From NCBI GenBank assembly GCA_016630955.3, contig CM049986.1, forward strand, positions 1,798,001 through 1,862,000: a stretch of 64,000 nt of DNA, read 5' to 3'. This DNA is from Didymella arachidicola (taxonomy: Eukaryota > Ascomycota > Dothideomycetes > Pleosporales > Didymellaceae). The position numbers and the translations under genes are program-made. Shown piece by piece: positions 57,048 through 64,000 of the stretch; the stretch's first letter is position 1; the number at the start of each line of letters is the position of its first letter. The notes under the pieces are model-generated. The model had not been told where the DNA came from, did no database searches, and saw nothing but the letters and a program-made list of their open reading frames with translations.

Positions 57048-57163
57048 ACGCGCGGGATCGAGGACTGGCAGGGTGCATGTGTAATGCGAGAGCAGCGAGG
57101 GACACTGCGGCATCAGTGTTGGAAAACACGGTCCACGCGAGGCGCGTTCCCACCGCGTCGCGT
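57048..57163. promoter_or_regulatory. Cluster of ACGCG (MCB-like) motifs between POL2 and COX20
   Basis: ACGCG or its complement CGCGT occurs five times: 57048-57052, 57135-57139, 57143-57147, 57154-57158 and 57159-57163. This is the core of the MBF/MCB element that drives G1/S expression of replication genes in yeasts. The position upstream of POL2 fits such control; binding is inferred. Confidence 0.5.
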
Positions 57164-57396
57164 TTGGAGCTAACCGCATCTGCTAAAGTGGAAAATGGGC
57201 GCGGGCCAGGGCTTGCAGGTGATACTGTATGATGCATCATCAACATTTCTCTCGGACCTTTCCGCACCACCGCCGAGCTCACCCATCCCATCCATCGAAC
57301 CGCCACAGCACAGGCCACGGCCCTCAATCCGCAAGCCCACGCCTACCGCTACGCTTCCAACTCGACATCGCGCCGCAAGTGCTCTCACAGCCCGCC

Positions 57397-58009
57397 ATGG
57401 CAGACGACACACGGCCAGAGTCCGGCGTGCAGACGGTGCAAATCGACAACCTCGCGCCACGCCCACGCGCACCAGCAAACAGCATGCCCGGCGGCACCGC
57501 ACACACCGCCGGCGGCGAAAAAGTAGACGGCGAGGGCCCCTCCTACATCGACGCCGTGCGCTCGCTGGGGCCCGAGTACTACCTGAACTTCCACAAGCGG
57601 CCATGTGTGCGAGACTCGCAGCTCCAGGGGCTGGCCGCTGGCTTTGCGGGCGGCGCGCTGGCGGGGATAATAGGGAGTGCGTGAAATTCGTTCGAAGCTG
57701 ACTGCAGGCTTCAGTGTTGACCTGATTGCAGAACCTGTCCTCGTGGCGTCTAACTGGGCCGTTGCGACCTGGTGCGGCGTGTCCGTCGTCTCGTACCAAG
57801 TGTGCCAATACTACCGATCGAAAGAAAAGGCCGGAATCAAGCAGGCGCAGGATCTGATGGCGCAGAAGCGGGCCAATATCGAGGCCAAGAAGGAGGCGCG
57901 GCGGCGGCAGAAGGAAGAGTACGAGCGGCAGGAGGCGATTCGGCGGCAGGAAGAGGAGAGGCGCAAGAGCTGGGGGTATTGGTACGAGAAGAATGTCAAA
58001 TTTTGGTAG
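57397..58009 (+). CDS. COX20: Cytochrome c oxidase assembly protein Cox20
   Basis: Exons 57397-57676 and 57732-58009 with a 55-bp intron; 185 aa. Cox20 is an inner-membrane chaperone that escorts newly made Cox2 during insertion and maturation. The protein has a Pro/Ala-rich N-terminus, a conserved stretch before the first membrane segment (RDSQLQGLAAGFAGGALAGI), a second membrane segment (NWAVATWCGVSVVSYQVCQY) and a basic coiled tail (AQDLMAQKRANIEAKKEARR) facing the matrix or intermembrane space. The exon join KPVLVASNWA keeps both membrane segments intact. The start at 57397 is the first ATG with a plausible frame into the conserved region. Confidence 0.85.
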
Positions 58010-58350
58010 GCATCATATGAGAACAGGATAGCAGAGGCATCATGTGATGAAGTTGAAAAGTTGGAGTAAGATTAAGTGGAGTATGTACAGAACTTGTGCT
58101 GTACAAATCTGTAATATCTGTATGATATGGGTCTGCATGCAACGGGTTGAGCCTGGACCGAACCAAAGGAAAGAAGAAAGAAAAAAGAGAGTGCGCCTGT
58201 CGCCATACGCCGTGACCGTGAGTCCTAGTAACCCCAAACCAAATGTTGCTCGTTATGTTGCTGTCGTGAAGTCGTCGTACAAAGCCTCGCCCACTTTGTC
58301 GTTTCTAGAGCTCCTCATTACATCAAGTCCTTTCGCCTTTGCCGTCAATG
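58010..58350. other. Convergent intergenic stretch
   Basis: 341 bp between the 3' ends of COX20 and the unknown gene. No gene seen. Confidence 0.5.
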
Positions 58351-59262
58351 TCACACAGAGAACTGCACCTTTCGTCTCGGCACCTCCAGAGGTTGAAGTG
58401 GCGCCTCTCTCTCGATTATCGACTCTCTAGAAGCGTGTGGCCGGGCACTGACCCCGCGGTTCCTCCTCTGGCTGCGCTTGGCCCGCGCCTCGCGAGTTTC
58501 CCTGGCTTTCCACTCTTGCAGCTGCTGCTTCCTCCTCTGCGCGCGTTGATAGGCGATCGCAGGCGTCGGCTTGAACCCGATACCATTCAGCCCGGTGCCG
58601 TCGTCGTCTGGATCGTTTGCTGGGCCGGTCAGGTGACCCGTGATCTCGTCGTCCCGCCACGTGAGGGCTGAAGGTGGGGGTGTCGAAGACCGAGGATGTG
58701 ACTTGGACGGTGGCTGATGTGTCGATGTTGATGTTTCGCTGGGCTGGCTGCTGAATGATGCTCCTGGCGAGTCATTACTGTCAAATGACGATACGAAGGC
58801 GGTGGGTTGTGCAAAAGCGGCAATGTCTGTCACGATGCGGGGTCGCGGCGCTTGAGGTGTCTCCGGAATCTCTCGAGCAGCGTCTAATGTGCGTTCGAGT
58901 GCAGAAGTGTCCAGGATGTTGATCTCTGTACGGGGCTTTGTGGTTTTCGGTGCTGGCTGCGTGTTGGCACCGTCGAGGTCGTCCAGGTCCATGGCGCCTA
59001 GCTTCGGCTTCTTGCGTACCACATGGTCGGTGGGCGTGAGCGGCGACATGGGAATGGCTGCCGTGGCAATGAGGGTCATCCCTCTGAGCTGGTCTGCGAC
59101 GGCATTCCTGGGGCTGTCGGGCCCCGTCGACGGTGCGGGACTGTGTCGTCGTGGTGGGGTTTGGGCGGGTCGGATGGCCAGGGCCGTGTTGAGCAGCGGA
59201 ATCTGCTGGGGCTGGTCGCGCTTGCGCTTCGGCGAGGGGTGAGCAAGCTGCATTGGTGGCAT
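58351..59262 (-). CDS. Uncharacterised disordered protein with a basic C-terminal helix
   Basis: A single exon of 303 aa. The protein is Pro/Ser/Thr rich and mostly disordered. A KRKRDQ cluster near the N-terminus and RKKPK further on could be nuclear localisation signals. The one block that looks constrained is TWRDDEITGHLTGPANDPDD followed by GTGLNGIGFKPTPAIAYQRA and a strongly basic helix (RRKQQLQEWKARETREARAK). I recall similar blocks in hypothetical mould proteins but know no function. It shares a divergent 525-bp upstream region with the PARG-like gene. A nuclear role is inferred only from the charge pattern. Confidence 0.65.
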   Translation of the reverse strand: MPPMQLAHPSPKRKRDQPQQIPLLNTALAIRPAQTPPRRHSPAPSTGPDSPRNAVADQLRGMTLIATAAIPMSPLTPTDHVVRKKPKLGAMDLDDLDGANTQPAPKTTKPRTEINILDTSALERTLDAAREIPETPQAPRPRIVTDIAAFAQPTAFVSSFDSNDSPGASFSSQPSETSTSTHQPPSKSHPRSSTPPPSALTWRDDEITGHLTGPANDPDDDGTGLNGIGFKPTPAIAYQRAQRRKQQLQEWKARETREARAKRSQRRNRGVSARPHASRESIIEREAPLQPLEVPRRKVQFSV

Positions 59263-59787
59263 CTCGCCGGCGATGGCCTTTACATGAGGGCGAGGGGCAG
59301 GGCAGGCGCTGTCGCCGCGGGTTTGCTGAGCGTCTGGTTGTTGACTGAACTGGGGACACTCGTAAGCATCCTGCCTACCGTCGTCCTAGCGAGGTGGGGC
59401 ACGCCTCCCGACCCTGGACGGCCTTCGTAGGGCTGAGAATCCCTGCAGCTCCATGCGCGCCACTGGACGACTTGCGGAGAACGGCCGCCTGTCAGTGGTG
59501 GGCCACCTGCGGCAGTCGCTTCACCACCGCCGCCTGTCAGTGGCCCTGCATATGCTACTGCCCCGACTATGGACAGTCGTACTGGGAGCCGTCACCTACA
59601 TGGCCGTCTCGTTGCCCTGCTTGTTGCCTGATCGTAGAGTCGACTGACTCGTCAGCACCCCATACTCGGATACCTTCCTTGACTACAACACCTTTTCCAT
59701 CTGACCCTGACTGTCGCGTGTATGCTGTAGCATCGTAGCATTAGCTACAGCGGTCTCTTCTATTGAGATCACGTCCGGTCGTCCAAC
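59263..59787. promoter_or_regulatory. Divergent upstream region of the unknown gene and the PARG-like gene
   Basis: 525 bp between two start codons, so both promoters lie here. It contains a 15-bp direct repeat (GCCGCCTGTCAGTGG) at 59484-59498 and 59529-59543. No further element recognised. Confidence 0.5.
59484..59543. repeat. 15-bp direct repeat in the divergent promoter
   Basis: GCCGCCTGTCAGTGG is present twice, 45 bp apart, both in the same orientation. It may be a duplicated factor-binding site or a chance micro-duplication. Confidence 0.7.
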
Positions 59788-61122
59788 ATGCAGCAAAGTT
59801 CCATCACCGGATTCTTTAAGAAAGCGTCTGGTTCGAATGGCTCTAGAAGAGATGGGCAACGGGCAAGCAACGACCGGCAAGAGCAACGACCTGGCCCATA
59901 TCGACCTCGCGGAAGCAGCTCTTCACTCAGCACGCGTGGCCAGCACCGAGGCGGCAAATCATCGCGCAACATGGAGCTCAAAAAGGTAGCACAGGAGACC
60001 AAAACCGTCCTGCCAGCCATACTGAAATCCCTGCCTGGCTTTGGAGTCGACGTGTCTGCCGTCTATGACTTGAGCAATCTCACACCACTGGATCGCGCAG
60101 ACTGCCCCGGATATACCCTTCCCAGTGGTGATGAGGATGCAGGCAAAGTAGGAGCCAGGATACGCGTCTTGGATAAGGACTCTTTTGACGCTGCGATCGA
60201 GCTTCAGCCAGACTACAAAGCCAAAGCACATCTAAGCAACCTTGCTCCAGCGACACTCAGCGCAGACGACAGCGAATTAGAGACCTCGCCAACAACAGAG
60301 GACGCCAACGAAGACGAAGAGATGGACCTGGACGGCCTACCAGTCACTCGGCCTCTACCTCCACCTCCGTCCCAACCTTCTTCTTGGGACCTGTCCGCGC
60401 GACCACCTTTCAAAACCCCACCTGCAAAACCACTCCAAAGAGACCAGCCTTCCCAACCCACCCCTTACATCAAAACATACACCATCCCCCCCTTCTCCCG
60501 CCTCACTCCCTCCCCAGTCCTCGTCTTCAACCTCGCCTCGGAGCGCCACGCAGGCGGCGGCTGGCAAAACGGCGCCATGGCCCAGGAAGAATCACTCTGC
60601 TACCGCTCCTCTCTCTACCGCTCTCTCCGGCACCGTTTCTACCCGCTGCCCTCTCTGAGCGTCATATACACGCCCTCCGTCGTGATCCTGCGCGCCGCCA
60701 CCAGCGACGCACACACGCTGTATACGGCGCCGGCGCCCGACCTGCCCGTCGCGTCGGTGCTGAGCGTCGCAGCGCTGCGACATCCAGTCCTCGCTGTCGA
60801 TTCTACGGGCGTCGAAACGTTCGGCGACGCGGGCCAGCGCGCGGAAACGAAGCGCAAGATAAGAGTTTGTCTCCGCGTCGCGGTGCGCCAGGGGCACGGG
60901 AAGCTTGTCCTCGGCGCGCTGGGCTGCGGCGTGTTTGGGAACCCGGTGGAGGATGTGGCGGCTTGTTTTCTGGAGGTTCTGCGCGAGGGTGAGTTTCAGG
61001 GCGGGTGGTGGCAAGAGGTTGTGTTTGCGGTGCTGGACAATAAGACGGGTGGTGAGGGAGGGAAGGATGGGAGTGGGAATTTTGGGCGGTTTTATCGCGT
61101 GTTGCACGGCAAGATTGTGTGA
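59788..61122 (+). CDS. Microbial-type poly(ADP-ribose) glycohydrolase-like protein with PIP box
   Basis: A single exon of 444 aa. The C-terminal half is a macrodomain of the TIGR02452/microbial PARG type, with signature HAGGGWQNGAMAQEESL: glycines 256-258 bind the ADP-ribose and E267/E268 correspond to the catalytic QEE pair. Later strands include LVLGALGCGVFGNP and the region ending FGRFYRVLHG. Such enzymes remove ADP-ribose chains from proteins. The N-terminus begins MQQSSITGFFKK, a canonical PCNA-interacting peptide (QxxIxxFF) at Q3, I6, F9 and F10, followed by a basic stretch. The segment between is disordered and acidic in part. The start is fixed by the PIP box. Location near POL2 is probably coincidental. 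Confidence 0.85.
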   Translation: MQQSSITGFFKKASGSNGSRRDGQRASNDRQEQRPGPYRPRGSSSSLSTRGQHRGGKSSRNMELKKVAQETKTVLPAILKSLPGFGVDVSAVYDLSNLTPLDRADCPGYTLPSGDEDAGKVGARIRVLDKDSFDAAIELQPDYKAKAHLSNLAPATLSADDSELETSPTTEDANEDEEMDLDGLPVTRPLPPPPSQPSSWDLSARPPFKTPPAKPLQRDQPSQPTPYIKTYTIPPFSRLTPSPVLVFNLASERHAGGGWQNGAMAQEESLCYRSSLYRSLRHRFYPLPSLSVIYTPSVVILRAATSDAHTLYTAPAPDLPVASVLSVAALRHPVLAVDSTGVETFGDAGQRAETKRKIRVCLRVAVRQGHGKLVLGALGCGVFGNPVEDVAACFLEVLREGEFQGGWWQEVVFAVLDNKTGGEGGKDGSGNFGRFYRVLHGKIV

Positions 61123-61524
61123 GTGAGCAGGATGGCATGGAAAGCTATGTATTGACGTATAGCCCTCGGCGAGGATCAAGCAGGCTGAGACTGTCGGGCT
61201 GGTTGTCGTAATGGAGACTATCAGCAGTCGTGGACCGGAGAACGGCAAGATGAAACGGAGCTGCCTCTGCAATAGCTGGCACTTCTCGCTACTCGGGGGA
61301 GACGGGCATGTCATAAGCTTTTGCAAACACTCCCCAGACGGAGCTTCAGCGACTCGGTGGACGATTTTCTCACAACCCCACCTACACCAGTGTACCGTAG
61401 CAGGATAACGTTCAGAAGCCACTAAATCAACGTGACAGAGAATGCGTGTGAATCCTCTACATCAGCCGTGTTGACTGCAGGTATCAATGCGCTAACAATT
61501 AAGCTCAACGTCTGCTCAGCCCCG
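61123..61524. other. Convergent intergenic stretch
   Basis: 402 bp between the PARG-like gene and GGA 3' ends. No gene seen. Confidence 0.5.
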
Positions 61525-63758
61525 CTACGAGACGCCCAGGCTCGCAATCTCGCCCTGCTCGCTCTTCTGCTGTCCGCCAAGCGAGTACGATGCCTTCCAC
61601 CGCATCTTGATGCTGCCGCCGTTCCCTCTTTGTACGTTGTTGACTCTGATGGTCTGTGTAATGCCGTGTTTCTGGTTGGGCGCAAGATTGACGCCGGACT
61701 GGGGTTCGAGTTGCAGTTGCGCGCCCTAAAACACATCAGTAATATACAATACGTCTACGTCGGGGTATGTACCTTTGAGGCTGCGACCTGCAATGTCAGG
61801 CCGGATATGGGAAGGGGTGTGTTATTGGATACTCGAGAGTTGATCAACAGGTTTGTGTCGGTCTCGCGCGAGACGTTGAAGAGAACGTTGATGCTGGAGT
61901 TGACCACTGTGAGCTCTTTTGATGTGTCCGGCACAGAAGACGCAAAAGTCCACTCGTCATCATCGTTCGCTGCGCTCGTACTGCTTTGCGCCAGGCTCGA
62001 TGTAGGCCCAGAGATATCGCCACCCAGCAGATCGACTGCTGCAGATGCTGGTGCCGGTGGTTTGACCGACTGTTGGTACTGAAAGGGTGACCCTCCACGC
62101 GGTGTCGATGTGAGGGCGGCGAAAGGGTCTGGCGTGCGTGATGGCTGAGCCGGGGCGTGTGAGAATGTGGCAGAGGGGGGTGGCGACGAGATCTGTTGTG
62201 GAGATGGTGTGGATCGCGGTCCTGATGCAAAGAGATCGGTGATTGCCTGATTCGAGGCTTTCTGTTGTTGAGGTACTGGCACTCCTGATAGACCCAGGAC
62301 TGATCCATTCGAGACTCCGAGCGCTATGCTGCCCGACTGACCGTAGCTGCCACCAGCCAAAGACAATCCAAGCAAATCGTCCTCCAGCGCGTTGCCCTTA
62401 GCTGCCGGCTGTCCTGAGGCCGCGCCGGACGATTCTGCTGCTGCAGGAGCCGGTGCGGGTTCGGGTTCGCCAAAGTCAATCAAGTTCAATTCGTTGTTGG
62501 CGCCCTTCGACACTCCAGCGCCACTGCGCCCTAATGTGCCTTGTGGGATTTTGTTCGCACCCTCAATGTCGCCCTCCTTGATCAACTTGTACCTCTGTAT
62601 TGTGCGGTGTATGCTGTCGTTGATTTGGAAAAGTTTGGCGACCGCCTCTGTGTCTTCCGAGTCCTCCTCGCACATCTTCTGGATCTTTGGCTGCGCGCTC
62701 TGTAGGGAACTCGCGAGTTCCTCGAACACGTCGCCCTCCTTGAGCTGGTCGCCGGGCTTGTAGCCGCTCAGCATTTCCTCAAGCAGCCTGGCCTTCTGCT
62801 GAATCTTGCCGACTTCTTCGGCCGCCTTTGCACGCCAGTCTGTCTTGTTCCGCTGGTCATAACCGGCCATGACTTTCATGAGCTTGTTCGCTTCTTGCAG
62901 GTCCTGCGGTCCGCCGCGGCGAATGAGCTCCTGTAGCTTCGCGGACTGGGCCTCTCGTTCTTCTGCCTCCATTTCCTCGGGCGAGCGTAGGTTCTGCCTG
63001 ACGTCAGCATGCTGTCTGTATCCTACCCACGCGTCCAACATACGTCACTGGGATTCAGCACTGCGGCGTCTTCCTTGCGTACTTCGGGGAAAATGTAGCC
63101 CTTGTAGCTTAGGAGACGGTGCATGTCTCTGATGAAGCCCAGGTCGTCCTTGTACCGCGATGTCTGGCATATTGTCTGCCGCCATTCTTCAATCAGCTCG
63201 AGGATGCGGTTCTGGACGCGCGACGAATGCACAGGCGGGCGCTCGGGGAAGCGGCGCACGAGCTCGTTGAGGAACTCCTTGGTGCTGATCTGGAGGTGGA
63301 ACGGGTAGCCGCAGTTCTTGACGCAGATGTCGAGGAGCTGTGTGACTGTGAGCGAGGGACGTTATGAGCGGGCATGGCGGGGCAGCTGTTGCGTACACTG
63401 AGGGCAAGTAGGGCAACGTTCTGGTTGCGGTGGTTGACGTAGTGCACAATCGATACTGCTGCCTCGCGGGGTCTGTCTCGGTAAGTGCTTGTCCGGTGCT
63501 CAGTACATGGGAGTGTGCGTACGCGGAGCCCTTCTTCTGGTTGATCAGGTCGGTGATTTCGAGATTCAGCGCGAGGTTCGGCTCGAAGTTCTGCGGATCG
63601 CATGCCTGCACTGTCGCACCGTCAGTCCCCCGTACGGCGTGCCTGTCCCCGCCAATTGCCGTGTTCGTACATATAAAGCGCTGCAGCGGACTCGTGGGCG
63701 CCTCGCCAAACGCGCCGTAGCGGTCGCGGGCGGCCATGCGCGCAGATGCTGCCTCCAT
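61525..63758 (-). CDS. GGA: GGA clathrin adaptor (VHS-GAT-GAE)
   Basis: Six exons: 63671-63758, 63523-63610, 63397-63472, 63044-63337, 61773-62993 and 61525-61725; introns of 47-60 bp; 655 aa. The VHS domain covers the first 165 residues (SPLQRFILQACDPQNFEPN, GSAPREAAVSIVHYVNHRNQ, LLDICVKNCGYPFHLQIST). A GAT domain follows (LQELIRRGGPQDLQEANKLM, ARLLEEMLSGYKPGDQL) which binds Arf-GTP and ubiquitin. After a Pro/Ser/Ala hinge comes the GAE ear (SSINVLFNVSRETDTNLL, LQLEPQSGVNLAPNQKHGI, IKMRWKASYSLGG). GGAs sort cargo from the trans-Golgi to endosomes. A second in-frame ATG at 63737 may be the true start. The Sec7-PH gene in this window makes an activator of its partner Arf. Confidence 0.92.
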
Positions 63759-64000
63759 TGCCGCCGCCGATGGAGATCTGCTGGAGTAGTTGGGAAACAC
63801 GGTTGCGCACGGTGACCGCAACTGGGCGAGGGACAGATAGACGTATGACGAAGCACCCTATGCCTAAACGAGCCGGCAGCAGAGGTGCAGATTGAAGCGT
63901 GGTAGTTGGGGTAGAGGGCGGGTATACAGCCAATAATTGGGGCAGGCAGAGCTGGGTTCCGGCGACTTGGCGCACTCGGCGCAACTTGACCAACACCATG
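63759..64000. promoter_or_regulatory. Upstream region of GGA at the window edge
   Basis: The last 240 bases hold the 5' leader and start of the promoter of GGA. No further gene can be seen before the window ends. Confidence 0.4.

Noticed and set aside
57170..57808. 212-codon minus-strand frame across COX20
   Set aside because: Arg/Cys-rich antisense of COX20 and its promoter; typical shadow frame in GC-rich coding DNA.
1..64000. CRISPR arrays, insertion sequences, retrotransposons, 5S rRNA or further tRNA genes
   Set aside because: Scanning for repeats, B-box motifs and 5S-like blocks by eye found only the one tRNA gene. Weak or decayed elements could be missed.

Overview
The window is nuclear DNA from a filamentous ascomycete (Pezizomycotina, most likely Dothideomycetes). 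Genes lie on both strands. Introns are mostly 43-111 bp with GTRNGT donors, CTRAY branch sites and YAG acceptors. The gene set is typical of moulds: ApsB/Mto1, casA metacaspase, Sds23 and augmin HAUS1. The species cannot be named from sequence alone. Exon joins were worked out by hand; each multi-exon model closes in frame.

Layout. 0-10.6 kb: cystathionine gamma-synthase (-), HAUS1 (+), a mitochondrial flavin-reductase-like protein (-), mitochondrial ribosomal protein bL31m (+), an acidic nuclear-type protein (-) and a BTB/RING protein (-). 10.6-18.4 kb: a sparse stretch holding an elongator tRNA-Met gene (-), mitochondrial IF2 (-) and a long gap. 18.4-33.6 kb: an Arf-GEF with Sec7 and PH domains (+), metacaspase (+), SDS23 (-) and a GH18 chitinase (+). 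33.7-42.2 kb: a decayed MFS transporter, SmD1 (+), a TauD-type dioxygenase (-), an orphan seven-helix membrane protein (-) and TSR3 (-). 42.5-64 kb: SGT1/ecdysoneless (-), ApsB/Mto1 (+), a small mitochondrial protein (+), the DNA polymerase epsilon catalytic subunit (-), COX20 (+), an unknown protein (-), a PARG-like macrodomain protein (+) and the GGA adaptor (-).

There is no biosynthetic cluster; neighbours are mostly unrelated housekeeping genes. Recurring themes are mitochondrial function (bL31m, IF2, COX20, the 106-aa protein, the flavin-reductase-like protein), microtubule nucleation (HAUS1 and ApsB), trafficking (Arf-GEF and GGA, which acts with Arf) and DNA replication/repair (POL2 and a PARG-like enzyme with a PCNA-binding box).

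The most unusual object is the tRNA-Met(CAT) gene at 11965-12121. Besides the normal anticodon-loop intron, it has a 51-bp insertion in the D-loop with the hallmarks of a spliceosomal intron (GTAAGT donor, CTAAC branch site, CAG acceptor). Removing it exactly restores a standard D-arm. Other points are a BTB domain interrupted by a RING finger, a PIP box on the PARG-like enzyme, a zinc knuckle in mitochondrial IF2, a GC-AG intron inside the Sec7 domain, and a tandem duplication in casA that copied an intron 3' end with a repeat-coding exon start.
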